From Nocardia cyriacigeorgica (lineage in GTDB: Bacteria; Actinomycetota; Actinomycetes; Mycobacteriales; Mycobacteriaceae): a DNA stretch of 64,000 nucleotides. Where the stretch lies: assembly GCF_010868145.1 (NCBI RefSeq), contig NZ_JAAGUY010000013.1:95435-159434 (forward strand). Direction: 5' to 3'. Position 1 is the first letter of the stretch. Each line of letters begins with the position of its first letter. The translations under genes and the position numbers were made by a program. The notes beneath the pieces were generated by a model. That model was not told the DNA's origin and ran no database searches. It worked only from the letters and a program-made list of their open reading frames with translations. Below, one piece after another: positions 35,381-43,646 of this stretch.

Positions 35381-36382
35381 GTGGATGTAGCGCATCGGTT
35401 CGTAACGACCAAGGGCGTGCGGCTGCACGTGGCGGAGCAGGGCGAGGGCTATCCGGTGGTGTTCTGCCACGGATTCCCGCACACCTGGTACGTCTGGCAC
35501 CGGCAGATGGAGGCGGTGGCGAAGGCAGGCTTCCATGCTCTCGCGCCGGATATGCGCGGATACGGCCGCACCGACATCCCCGACGAAGCCGACGCCTACA
35601 CCAACGAGGCCGTCATCGGTGATCTGCTCGCGCTGCTCGACGATATCGGCGCGGAGCAGGCCGTGTTCGTTGGCCTGGATTTCGGTGCCGCCCTGCTGTG
35701 GGAGCTGGCATTGCGGGCGCCGGAGCGGGTGCGCGGCCTGGTGGTGCTGAACAATCCGTTCACCCCGCGCGCACCGCGTGTGCCATCGAGCTACTGGTCG
35801 CGGATGGCCGAGAAGCATTTCCTGCACTTGGAGTACTTCCGGGAACCGGGTATCGCCGATGCCGCGCTGGCCGCGCAACCGCGCGAATTCCTGGCCCGGG
35901 TGTACTACGCCCTCAGCGGCGACTACCACTACCTCGACACCTGGCGGAATCCTCCGGGCATCAGCTACCTCGAGGCGCTACCGCCCGCGCCCGCGCTGCC
36001 GTGGAGCTGGCTCTCGACCGACGAATTCGACACCCTCGCCGCGGAATTCGAACGCACCGGCTTCACCGGCGGACTGAGCTGGTACCGCGCCATCGACCGC
36101 AACTGGGAGCTGACCGCCGATTTTTCGGGCGCGTCGGTCACTGTCCCGGTGTATTTCGTCTACGGGGAGAACGATCCCGATATGGAGGGTTTCAGCGGGC
36201 GCGACCCGCTCGACACCATGCGCGCGTATGTGCCAGACCTCCGAGTCGTCGAAAAGGTAGACGGCGCAGGTCATCTCGTCCAGTTGGAGCGCGCCGATGC
36301 GGTGAACAACTTCCTGCTCAGCAGTCTGGGTGAGCTCGGGGTCGCCGGTGCGTTCGCCGAGAATCGGACAGATTCGGCGTAG
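35381..36382 (+). CDS. Alpha/beta hydrolase, epoxide hydrolase/dehalogenase-like
   Basis: A 333-residue hydrolase with an Asp nucleophile: CHGFPHTWYVWHRQM (oxyanion HGFP, 30-33), GYGRTDIP, and Asp100 in FVGLDFGAAL, plus GENDPDMEG and a final GAGHLVQLERADAV (catalytic His). Aromatic YYALSGDYHY in the cap could hold the ring-opening tyrosines, so epoxide hydrolase is favoured over haloacid dehalogenase. The start is the GTG at 35381 behind GGGAGG. It shares a KstR-type box with the divergent SDR gene. Confidence 0.82.
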   Translation: MDVAHRFVTTKGVRLHVAEQGEGYPVVFCHGFPHTWYVWHRQMEAVAKAGFHALAPDMRGYGRTDIPDEADAYTNEAVIGDLLALLDDIGAEQAVFVGLDFGAALLWELALRAPERVRGLVVLNNPFTPRAPRVPSSYWSRMAEKHFLHLEYFREPGIADAALAAQPREFLARVYYALSGDYHYLDTWRNPPGISYLEALPPAPALPWSWLSTDEFDTLAAEFERTGFTGGLSWYRAIDRNWELTADFSGASVTVPVYFVYGENDPDMEGFSGRDPLDTMRAYVPDLRVVEKVDGAGHLVQLERADAVNNFLLSSLGELGVAGAFAENRTDSA

Positions 36383-36442
36383 TTGATCAATGGGCAGGTC
36401 GGTGTCGGTTGGGCAGCGGTTCCGGCGACCTGCCCTGCTCGC

Positions 36443-36898
36443 CTAGTCGATCGGCTTCGCTGTTCGATCGTCGAATGCCTGGGCGACGGCGAGACTGTCC
36501 TCATAGACGTGGTGGCGGGTGATGAGGCCATCGTCGACGGTGACGTGCATGGCGAAACGCGAACGATAGGCACGCCCGGTCGGCCGAGCGGTTTGGCGGA
36601 TCTCCCCGAGGATGACCGCATCGGCGCCGTCCACCAGGATGCGTTCGATCACTGTGCCGACCTCTTCGGGCACGTGGTACCGGGTGAGTTCGCGGTAGTG
36701 CTCGGCAGCGTCGGCGCGGGTGGCGCGGTGCCGAATCCAGGGAGTTGCGGCGCGACCATGCTCACTGTCGGGCCAATTCAGCTTCCAATCGCTTTCCGGG
36801 GCATACAGCGCGGCGATTGCGTCCGCGTCACCGCCGCCGATTCGACGGAGCAGCTCATCGACGATGAGGCGGGTGGTGCTGGTGGTGGTGTCGTTCAC
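36443..36898 (-). CDS. SnoaL-like / NTF2-fold protein
   Basis: A 151-residue small cone-shaped fold protein: VDELLRRIGGGDADAIAALYAPESDWKL at the front, WIRHRATRADAAEHYREL, and RSRFAMHVTVDDGLITRHHVYEDSLAVAQAF at the end match SnoaL-like ketosteroid-isomerase relatives. These proteins are isomerases, cyclases or orphan binders; no active-site pattern lets me choose. It stands alone with no obvious operon partner. Confidence 0.75.
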   Translation of the reverse strand: MNDTTTSTTRLIVDELLRRIGGGDADAIAALYAPESDWKLNWPDSEHGRAATPWIRHRATRADAAEHYRELTRYHVPEEVGTVIERILVDGADAVILGEIRQTARPTGRAYRSRFAMHVTVDDGLITRHHVYEDSLAVAQAFDDRTAKPID

Positions 36899-37072
36899 GC
36901 CGATGACTATGCCTGAGCGTGTGATCGGCGTCGACTACTTGTGGCGCGGCGACGGAGCCCGTCGGGGTGTGCGCACTGGCCATCGGCGAGGCGCAAGCGC
37001 ACGGTATGTGCCGACCACCCGTCGGAGCCGTCGCTGGTCGGCACACGGCCGCTATTGCCCCGTCGAGTCCGA

Positions 37073-38293
37073 CTACTGCCAGTACTGAACGCGCTGTCCA
37101 TCGGTGTCGGCGACGAAGATGACCGCAGCGGCACCGTCCAGGTTCGACGGGCCGAACGGGATATGACCGGGCACGATCGGTTCGCCTGTGCCGATCGACG
37201 GGTCGAGCGCGGCCCGCAGGTGCTGTGCGGGGAACAGGGCGCGGCGGGCCGTGGTCGCTTCGGCCAATACCCCTTGGAAGGTGCCTGGTTCGCTGTGGGG
37301 GTTGGCGTCGGTGGCCACGAAGACGTAGCTCTCACCGAGTGTGAGCCCGACGAGAGCGCCTGCGCCGCACCAGCTCACATCCCCGCCCACCGACATCATG
37401 GACTGCGCCGACTGGAGGTGCACGTTGTGTGCGAACACCAGGCTCGGCCCGCGCTGCTGCTCCTCGGCGCGGATGGCGAGCAGGTTCTCGGCCATCATCT
37501 CGGCGCGCAGGCTGAGCAGGGTCGCGATGCGATCGGGGCCGGGGCTCGCCATGGCGGCGTGATAGCGCAGCAGGCCCAGCGCGCAGCGTGCGTGTGCGCG
37601 AGCAAGGTCGTAGCCGGTCGGGTCCGCGGGGCGCAGGCTGGGTGCCGCGCGACGCAACGCGCTCGCGAGGTCGTCGGCGACGATGCGCAGGGCGCGAGCG
37701 CGGTCGGAGGTGCCGATGGACGCTGTCGGGTCGTACATGGCCGCCGGATTCGTCCAGTCGGCGTCCTCGCCCAGCAATGCGTCGAGGTTCCGGGCCGACT
37801 CGGGCCGCAGCGCCGCGGGCAGGTAGTCGGCGACTGCGGACAGTGCCGGCCGCGGGCTCGGTATATCGGTCTGATCACCCGGTGAGTCGAACCCGTGGAA
37901 GCGGACCCGATCCTGTGGCGCGCGATCGGCATTGTGCGCGCGAAGCCATTCGACGAGTTCGCGATTGCCCGGGATGGCGCCGAAGTGGTGGCTGAACCCG
38001 GTCGAGAGCACGGTGTCGATCTCCGTGTCCGCACCGTTGACGTAGTCGTCGACAACGGACGCGGCGAACATATCGATCTCCAACACGATCGACCGGTATC
38101 CGCGTTCCACGAGATGCGCGAGCAGTTCGTTGCGTAGCAACGGGAACGCGGCGATCCCGTGGGTCGGCTCGCCGAGGGCGAGCAGGGCCGTCGGCTCGGC
38201 GCGGGCGGCGAGTAGTTCGTCGACAGCCTGGCCGAGGCTTGCCGCGTCGTCGAGTTGGCGGCCGAACTCACGCAGTGATGTGGCGGTAGACAT
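37073..38293 (-). CDS. Erythromycin esterase family protein
   Basis: A 406-residue protein of the erythromycin esterase (EreA/EreB-like) group. The signature ALGEPTHG (Glu42, His45) near the start and EIDMFAASVVDDYVNG match; HGFDSPGD and LVFAHNVHLQSAQSM carry further conserved His. True macrolide esterases are one branch; many actinobacterial members have unknown substrates, so resistance cannot be claimed. The ATG at 38293 is chosen (AAAGGGG six bases ahead). It is divergent from a MerR regulator, which probably induces it. Confidence 0.82.
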   Translation of the reverse strand: MSTATSLREFGRQLDDAASLGQAVDELLAARAEPTALLALGEPTHGIAAFPLLRNELLAHLVERGYRSIVLEIDMFAASVVDDYVNGADTEIDTVLSTGFSHHFGAIPGNRELVEWLRAHNADRAPQDRVRFHGFDSPGDQTDIPSPRPALSAVADYLPAALRPESARNLDALLGEDADWTNPAAMYDPTASIGTSDRARALRIVADDLASALRRAAPSLRPADPTGYDLARAHARCALGLLRYHAAMASPGPDRIATLLSLRAEMMAENLLAIRAEEQQRGPSLVFAHNVHLQSAQSMMSVGGDVSWCGAGALVGLTLGESYVFVATDANPHSEPGTFQGVLAEATTARRALFPAQHLRAALDPSIGTGEPIVPGHIPFGPSNLDGAAAVIFVADTDGQRVQYWQ

Positions 38294-38320
38294 GCAAAAC
38301 CCCTTTTCGGAAGGAACCAC

Positions 38321-38345
38321 CTTTGACAGTATCCTTGAAGGTTCG
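38321..38345. promoter_or_regulatory. Divergent promoter with CCTTGAAGG palindrome
   Basis: TTGACA at 38323-38328 is a good -35 for the MerR direction, followed by the perfect palindrome CCTTGAAGG at 38333-38341. ACCTT and AAGGT (38319-38323 and 38338-38342) also pair. A dyad placed beside a -35 is typical of MerR-controlled promoters. The -10 is not obvious. Confidence 0.45.
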
Positions 38346-38407
38346 AGTGAAACTTTTACCGAGATTTCCAGCAGGTTTTGATTGAAAGCCTCAAATGGAG
38401 GTGCACA

Positions 38408-39103
38408 CTGCGGCCCATCGATCTAGCCCGGGAACATGGTTTGTCCGCTCAGGCGATCCGCAACTACGACGACGCAGGCATTTTGCCGCTCACTGAACGC
38501 AGCGAGACCGGCTACCGGCGCTACACCCCCCTGCATGCGCAGGCGCTGCGCGCATTCCTCGCATTGCGCGGTGGCCACGGACACCAGCGGGCGCTGGAAA
38601 TCATGCGCGCGGTCAACCGTGGCGACACCGAGTCGGCCTTCCGGCTCATCGATTCCGCGCACGTCGCGTTGCTCGACGAACGCCACACACGCACCGAGGT
38701 CGCGGCAGCTCTCGGCGCTCTGTCCACCACGACCCCGACTCCTGTTCCTGGTCGGCCGTTGACCGTGGGCGAGCTCGCCCGCCGCATCGGAGTGCATCCG
38801 GCGACACTGCGCACGTGGGAGTCCGAAGGCATCCTGCACCCCGAACGCGACCGTGCAACGGGCTATCGCGCATTCGGTCCTGACAACGTGCGCGACGCCG
38901 AGATCGCCCGGCAACTACGCCAGGGCGGCTACCAGCTTTCGCAGGTCGCGCAGTTCCTCGATCGATTGCGCGAGGCGGGTGGGGCGGACGCGCTGGCCGA
39001 CTTCCTGGGCTCCTGGCAGGACCGCCTGACCGCGCGCAGTCGCACTCTTCTCACAGGCGCGGCCCGGCTCGATGTCTACCTCTCGATGCTCGAATCGGCG
39101 TAG
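38408..39103 (+). CDS. Double-HTH MerR regulator (TioE type), probable CTG start
   Basis: A ~231-residue protein with two MerR helix-turn-helix domains, one at 1-70 (RPIDLAREHGLSAQAIRNYDDAGILP) and a second at about 117-190 (LTVGELARRIGVHPATLRTWESEGILHP), the layout of TioE-type regulators. Homologues start MRPIDLAR; here that Met position is CTG (38408-38410), preceded at six bases by GGAGG (38397-38401). The only canonical start upstream in frame is a TTG at 38378 with no ribosome site. I therefore propose CTG as start codon. It is divergent from the erythromycin-esterase-like gene and likely regulates it. Confidence 0.82.
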   Translation: MRPIDLAREHGLSAQAIRNYDDAGILPLTERSETGYRRYTPLHAQALRAFLALRGGHGHQRALEIMRAVNRGDTESAFRLIDSAHVALLDERHTRTEVAAALGALSTTTPTPVPGRPLTVGELARRIGVHPATLRTWESEGILHPERDRATGYRAFGPDNVRDAEIARQLRQGGYQLSQVAQFLDRLREAGGADALADFLGSWQDRLTARSRTLLTGAARLDVYLSMLESA

Positions 39104-39162
39104 GCGGACGGGCCAGTAGCAGTTCTCGACCTCGCTGTACTCGCAGTGTATGCTCCCATCGT

Positions 39163-39176
39163 ATACGGCACCGTAT
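39163..39176. promoter_or_regulatory. Palindrome in the promoter of the molybdopterin enzyme
   Basis: ATACGG-CA-CCGTAT, a perfect 6-bp inverted repeat, lies 16 bases before the start at 39192 and overlaps possible -10 sequences (GTATAC, TATGCT nearby). This is a TetR-like operator; no regulator gene of that type is adjacent. Confidence 0.5.
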
Positions 39177-39191
39177 GTTTGGAGGATCGAC

Positions 39192-39860
39192 ATGGCACTA
39201 CCCCCGGGCCAACGCGCGGTCGACGGATTCCCGCGCTTCGGCACGCATCTCCAGCACCCACCTCCGGACGTTCCCGCCGATCCCGTGATCGAGATCGGTG
39301 GGGCGCTGAACGGAGCCATCACGCTGTCCGTGGCAGACCTCGCGTCATTGCCGCGGCGCGAGATCCGGGCCGACTTCCATTGCGTCGCCGGATGGTCGGC
39401 CACCGACCTGCTGTGGGAGGGCGTCCCGTTCGAGATCCTCTACCGCACGCGGGTCGAACCGCTGATCGAGGCGGGCACGTCGATCAGCCACGTTGTCTTC
39501 GAAGGTCTCGACGGATTCCGGTCGATCGTGCTCCTCGACGACGTTTTGGCCGACGATGTCCTCATCGCCGACCGTCTCAACGAGCAACCACTCGACAGCG
39601 ACCACGGTGCCCCAGTGCGATTGGTCAGCCCCAACCAATACGGCTTCATCAATACAAAGCACCTCTGCCGCATCGAATTCCACACGACCGAACCCCCGAT
39701 TCCGGACCGATGGTCACCTCTCGCTTCGCATCCCCGGGCCAGGGTGTGGGAGGAGGAGCGGCACCGTCATCTGTCCGGGCGATTGGTGCGGCCGATCTAT
39801 CGGTCGCTGATCGGGCCGATTCGCAGGTTGAGCGCGCGGGGGAGTCGCGTGTCGGGGTGA
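39192..39860 (+). CDS. Sulfite-oxidase-like molybdopterin-binding oxidoreductase
   Basis: A 222-residue protein with the oxidoreductase molybdopterin-binding fold. Cys64 in ADFHCVAGWSATDLLWEGVPF is the expected molybdenum ligand; HVVFEGLDGFRSIVLLDD, GAPVRLVSPNQYGFINTKHLCRIEF follow the family. It lacks the Mo-co dimerisation domain and any heme or signal peptide, so it is a small cytoplasmic form. GGAGGA precedes the ATG at seven bases. A molybdate transporter is encoded ~13 kb away. Substrate unknown. Confidence 0.8.
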   Translation: MALPPGQRAVDGFPRFGTHLQHPPPDVPADPVIEIGGALNGAITLSVADLASLPRREIRADFHCVAGWSATDLLWEGVPFEILYRTRVEPLIEAGTSISHVVFEGLDGFRSIVLLDDVLADDVLIADRLNEQPLDSDHGAPVRLVSPNQYGFINTKHLCRIEFHTTEPPIPDRWSPLASHPRARVWEEERHRHLSGRLVRPIYRSLIGPIRRLSARGSRVSG

Positions 39861-40245
39861 TTCCCCCGCTGATGGTCTCCGCTGGATTGGGCGCCCGAGT
39901 CGCGCGGGTTCGCATTGCTCGGAGTGGGGTGGCCGGCAGAACTGTGGCGTGCTCTGTCCCAAGTCGCCCGGTACCTGACCGGCGAAACGGTGGGAGAATC
40001 GGAGGTGAAGGCGCAATGGCCCTCCTGCATGTGGCCGTCACCGATCCGCTCGACGAACCATTGACTGGATGGTCGGATGAGGTTGTCGTCGCGCTGATGC
40101 CGGATGTGGAGCGCTGCTCCCGGATGTTGACCATGGCGCCGCACCGGCTGCTCGTCGGAGCTGGTGAACGATCCCTGCCTGCCCGATGCGGGTCGAAGTC
40201 GTTGAGACTGTGCTCTTCCGGCTGCTCCGACGGGTCGGGTCCGGA
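39861..40245. other. 385-base stretch without a supported gene
   Basis: Between two converging genes. A frame from an ATG near 40017 encodes about 88 residues ending in Ser/Cys-rich sequence with no family match and no ribosome site I trust. I see no terminator-quality hairpin. It may be decayed sequence at the edge of the T7SS module. Confidence 0.5.
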
Positions 40246-41082
40246 CTACACCAACCAGCCCCGCTCGTTGCGCTGCTGGTAGTAGAGGTCGTCCTCGTCT
40301 TCCGCCGGATCGGGGACTCGCTGCGGTTGGCGGTTGGCGGCGGCGGTGGCTCGTAGCCGCTCTTGGAGTTGGCGGACGATTTCGTCGGGTGGTCCGGGCG
40401 TGACGGTGAGGTCCTCCGTGCTGTGGTGGTGCAGCAGGTAGCGGCCGTCGTCGGGGTAGTCGAGCCAGATGAAGGCGCGGCCGTCGTCGGTGGGGCGGGC
40501 GTCGAGGGTGTAGCCCGGGTAGACGGTGATTTCGCCAGTGCCGATGCGGGGGCGGCGGAAGAAGCGGTTCATCTCCTCGGCGGGGGACAGGCGCGTCGGA
40601 TGCCGGGAGTAGACCGGCTGGTTCAGCTCGGAGCGGCGGGCGCGGAACGCGCGATGGGAGCCGCCCGCATAGCGGGGGAGCTTGCCGACGATTTCGGCCG
40701 CCATCGCCGTGGACCGGCATTGGGTGATGATGATGTCGCGCCCGTGCTCACGGGTCGGACCCGATTGCTGGACGGCGATGGTGGCGACGTTGTCGACGAC
40801 ACCGGCGTGCACCCGCGCGACTTGCGACTGCTGCGGACCGTAGAAACCTTCGACCTCCACGCGCACTTGCGGTTCCAGCAGAATCGACAATGCGTTGTAG
40901 AAACGCTCGTCGAAGACGCGCTGCAACCGTTGCCCCGCCTCCATGCGCATGCGTTCGTAATCGTCGAGATGCTCGACGAGTTCGGGCCGAAAGCTCAGCG
41001 GATACGGCAGCCGGTCGCGGCCGAGCACTTCCAGCGCGATGGTGAATGCGAGACCATCGAGCTGCCAACGATATTCACTCAT
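40246..41082 (-). CDS. espG: EspG family type VII secretion chaperone
   Basis: A 278-residue cytosolic chaperone of the EspG family, which holds PPE-type substrates until they reach the ESX secretion machine. Family hallmarks are the start WQLDGLAFTIALEVLGRDRLPYPL, the central VARVHAGVVDNVATIAVQQ and ITQCRSTAMAAEIVGKLP, and RIGTGEITVYPGY. The 3' tail is acidic/aromatic. It overlaps the upstream PPE-like gene by four bases (ATGA), supporting a chaperone-substrate pair. No ESX core genes (eccB-E, mycP) lie in the window. Confidence 0.85.
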   Translation of the reverse strand: MSEYRWQLDGLAFTIALEVLGRDRLPYPLSFRPELVEHLDDYERMRMEAGQRLQRVFDERFYNALSILLEPQVRVEVEGFYGPQQSQVARVHAGVVDNVATIAVQQSGPTREHGRDIIITQCRSTAMAAEIVGKLPRYAGGSHRAFRARRSELNQPVYSRHPTRLSPAEEMNRFFRRPRIGTGEITVYPGYTLDARPTDDGRAFIWLDYPDDGRYLLHHHSTEDLTVTPGPPDEIVRQLQERLRATAAANRQPQRVPDPAEDEDDLYYQQRNERGWLV

Positions 41083-42443
41083 GCCCCGATGACTCCACCC
41101 GGCGGTAGCACGCGCGGCTGTTCACCGAGCAGTTCGGTGGTGCGATCCTGCACCAGATAGTCCGGGGTCTTGTGCTCGTCTTCGTCGTCGCCGCCCTTAC
41201 CGCGGGCGCCGCCGGGCGGCATCATGCCCATCGGCATACCGCCTCGGCCCATGCCGCCGGCCTTCGCGGCAGCCGCGTTCGCGCCGCCTGTGCCGCCCGA
41301 CTGGCCGAGGCCACCGCCAGGGAGGCTGCGGCCCGCACCCGGTGTGCCGCCGGAGCCGGTGCCACCGCCTGAACCGCCGGTTCCGCCAGGGAAGCCGCCG
41401 CCGGGGAATCCGGAGGTGCTCGAACCCGGCTGGTTGGAGCGGGCGAGCGGTTCTTCGAGCGAGCTCTTGGGTGTTGCCGAGTCGAGAGCGGAGGCCGCGG
41501 TGGTGGACGGGTCGGTCGAGCTCGGGGTAGTCGATTCCGGCTCGTCGTCGGTGTCGTCGTCCGTCTCGTCAGGCTCTTCGGTCCCGGGTGTGACCGGCTC
41601 GTCGATCCCCGGGTTCACTCCGCCGGGTGGATTGACACCGCCCGGCGGATTGACCCCACCCGGGGGAACGACGACCTCGGGCTTGTGCTCGTCGACCGGG
41701 CTCTGTGGTTTCGCGAGGATGGGAGTGCGGTCGTCGACCGCGACAGCGCCCGGCTGATACACGTTGATCATCACGTCTTCGGCCAGCGCTTCGGCTTCGT
41801 TGGCGCGATGCTTGTTCGTCTTGAGTACGCCGTTCATGGGGATGTGGCCGACGAACTCGTCGAATCCCGAGACCGAGACCGGTGGTGCGACCGACATCTT
41901 GGCCTGGCCCAGGTAACCCTGGATCAGATCGATGCCGTTGGCGACCATCTGGAAGGTATTGGGGAGCTTCTTGGCCGAGTCGGTGTAGGCGCGGGTGCCG
42001 TTCATAGCGGCATTGGCCGCCTTGCCCGACCACTTGTCGTTGATGGCGGTGTCGACGGCCTTGCGGAAGTCCTCGATCGCGGTGGTGGTGCCCTCGGTGA
42101 GCCGCCGCCAGCCGTCGGCGCCGGTGTTGATATCACCTTCGGCTACGGCCGGATTCTTGCCATCGCCGTTGAGCGCATCGTAGATCTGCTTGTGAGACCA
42201 CGTTTTGAAGGGTTCTTTAGGCCCGCCACCCGGGGCCCATGCACCCTCATATTCCTGCTTGAGCCGCTCCCATTCGCCATTGATGATCTGCCGATCGGGG
42301 TCCCACTTCTGGGTGCCGCTGTTACGCAACCCCTCGGCGGTATCTTGGTTGTGCTGCGACTCGGTGTAGTTGCGGCTCACCTGCGCGCCGCCGGCGATGG
42401 CGCCGACCGCCACGACCGCGACACCTATCAGTGGAAGAACCAT
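41079..42443 (-). CDS. PPE-like type VII secretion substrate
   Basis: A 454-residue protein. Residues ~1-190 are helical, PPE/WXG-like, with WEHLKQEYEGAW-type helices, and DKWSGKAANAAMNGTRAY (a WxG turn) between helices. From ~240 on it is disordered: three 6-residue PPGGVN units, Asp/Glu/Thr-rich sequence, then Gly/Pro/Ser-rich sequence. The end, DDEDEHKTPDYLVQDRTTELLGEQPRVLPPG, is conserved in related Nocardia-type proteins and contains YLVQD, fitting the YxxxD/E export motif. It is probably secreted with the 134-residue protein encoded just upstream, guided by EspG downstream. Confidence 0.7.
   Translation of the reverse strand: MVLPLIGVAVVAVGAIAGGAQVSRNYTESQHNQDTAEGLRNSGTQKWDPDRQIINGEWERLKQEYEGAWAPGGGPKEPFKTWSHKQIYDALNGDGKNPAVAEGDINTGADGWRRLTEGTTTAIEDFRKAVDTAINDKWSGKAANAAMNGTRAYTDSAKKLPNTFQMVANGIDLIQGYLGQAKMSVAPPVSVSGFDEFVGHIPMNGVLKTNKHRANEAEALAEDVMINVYQPGAVAVDDRTPILAKPQSPVDEHKPEVVVPPGGVNPPGGVNPPGGVNPGIDEPVTPGTEEPDETDDDTDDEPESTTPSSTDPSTTAASALDSATPKSSLEEPLARSNQPGSSTSGFPGGGFPGGTGGSGGGTGSGGTPGAGRSLPGGGLGQSGGTGGANAAAAKAGGMGRGGMPMGMMPPGGARGKGGDDEDEHKTPDYLVQDRTTELLGEQPRVLPPGGVIGA
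41620..41673. repeat. Three 18-base tandem units inside the PPE-like gene
   Basis: Units at 41620-41637, 41638-41655 and 41656-41673 encode PPGGVN repeats (minus strand). The first two match closely, the third is diverged. In-frame, so the copy number could vary without breaking the gene. Confidence 0.7.
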
Positions 42444-42847
42444 CAGCTAGCCCCCTCTCCAGCTGTTGTGACATTTGCGCCGACCGTCTGGTCGGTGGTC
42501 TGGAGTCGCCCGATCGCGGCGGCGTAGGTGTCGTGCATGAGCTGGGCGATCTCGATGTGCTTTTCGAGTCGTTTGACGGCGGAATCGTCGGGATCGTCGG
42601 AGCGGGCGGCTACCGCCTTGGCTTGGAACTTGTCTCGGAGGTGCAGAGCCGAGGGGAGGCCGCCGTAACCGGAGAGATGCTCTAGCTGCTTGGCCTTCAC
42701 TTTGAGGTCGTCAAGCTTGAGGATGTAGTCCGCGCAGGCAGCGCGGAGTGCCTCACCAATTCCGTCTTCCATCTTCAGATCGCCGTCGATTGCCTGCTGC
42801 TTGAGTTGCTGCCACTTCTGTATCTGTGCCTGAGTGTCATCGCTCAT
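42443..42847 (-). CDS. Small helical T7SS-associated protein
   Basis: A 134-residue, largely alpha-helical protein with no signal peptide. Segment LKVKAKQLEHLSGYGGLPSALHLRDKFQAKAV resembles the helix-turn-helix hairpin of PE/WXG100-like partners in Nocardia, although no WxG is present. The ATG at 42847 is chosen (GGGGA at eight bases). It overlaps the PPE-like gene by one base, so the two proteins probably form a secreted heterodimer. Function otherwise unknown. Confidence 0.6.
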   Translation of the reverse strand: MSDDTQAQIQKWQQLKQQAIDGDLKMEDGIGEALRAACADYILKLDDLKVKAKQLEHLSGYGGLPSALHLRDKFQAKAVAARSDDPDDSAVKRLEKHIEIAQLMHDTYAAAIGRLQTTDQTVGANVTTAGEGAS

Positions 42848-42892
42848 TACATCGTCCCCTGCGCATTCTCCGATATCGACTTGCCGAGCCAA

Positions 42893-43456
42893 TCATTTCG
42901 GCAGGTAGGGCTCTAGATCTTCGGCGCGCTCGAGCGCGAGCGCGCATACATCCAGATCGCGCTTGCCAAGCCGGGTCCACGATGCGCTGACGTTGAACAT
43001 GCCTTGCTCGGCGGGGAAAGCTACGTAGCAGATCTCTCGCTCGGTGTCGCTACTGTCGAAGTAAGACAGTCCGTTCCGAGGGCCGACCACGACCTCCTTG
43101 AGGTCGGTCAGATCGTCCCTTGCGCGCGTCTCGTCGATCGTGTGGCTCGTGGAAAACACCCCTATGCGGTAGCCACGGTCCGCGGGTTTCCAATTGCACA
43201 CCCGCCAGGTAGAAGGCCCTTCGGGTGGATCCGTCAGGACGTCCTTCGTCGATGGATCGAGCCCTGCTGCACCGAGCGCCTCGTCGCTCAACTCCGAGCA
43301 CGGGTTGAAGATCTCGATCTCGTCCAGGTTCCGGGTGGTCGTGGCCGTGTCCGACCCCGCGGCCGTCGGCTCCCCCTCCGTGGTCGACCCGCATCCGGCC
43401 GCGAGCAGCGCCACGGCTGCTGCGGCCATGGTGGCGCGTAGGACGTCGGTTCGCAT
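42893..43456 (-). CDS. DUF3558 family lipoprotein
   Basis: A 187-residue lipoprotein: signal with hydrophobic run 9-20 and lipobox ending in Cys22 (LAAGC), then a Thr/Ser/Glu-rich linker, then the DUF3558 domain (IFNPCSELSDEALGAAGLDPSTKD, WRVCNWKPADRGYRIGVFST, GREICYVAFPAEQGMFNVS) with Cys pairs. I take the ATG at 43456 with GGGAG upstream; the frame is open to 43495. DUF3558 lipoproteins recur beside EspG/PPE-like pairs in this group, so it is likely the surface partner of the module. Confidence 0.75.
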   Translation of the reverse strand: MRTDVLRATMAAAAVALLAAGCGSTTEGEPTAAGSDTATTTRNLDEIEIFNPCSELSDEALGAAGLDPSTKDVLTDPPEGPSTWRVCNWKPADRGYRIGVFSTSHTIDETRARDDLTDLKEVVVGPRNGLSYFDSSDTEREICYVAFPAEQGMFNVSASWTRLGKRDLDVCALALERAEDLEPYLPK

Positions 43457-43609
43457 AGCTCTCCCTGGGCGTCGGCGTCGGATTTCCCCGTTCATGAATA
43501 TAGACGCAGGGTGCCCGCAGTCGGTTCCATCTGATTCTGAATCCGGATGCGGACTATGGACGAGCCGCTGAAACAGCAGGTAGGGGCTGTTTGTGGGTGA
43601 GAGAGGCGT

Positions 43610-43644
43610 GCCTGCCCTGCCCGGGTCACGCGGGCAGGGCAGGC
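43610..43644. terminator. Hairpin terminator
   Basis: 13-bp perfect stem GCCTGCCCTGCCC / GGGCAGGGCAGGC with a nine-base loop, directly downstream of the minus-strand gene ending at 43647. Confidence 0.8.
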
Positions 43645-43646
43645 GG

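Noticed and set aside
39861..40245. An ~88-residue plus-strand frame beginning near 40017
   Set aside because: No ribosome site, Ser/Cys-rich tail, no family resemblance, and its end overlaps the espG 3' end.
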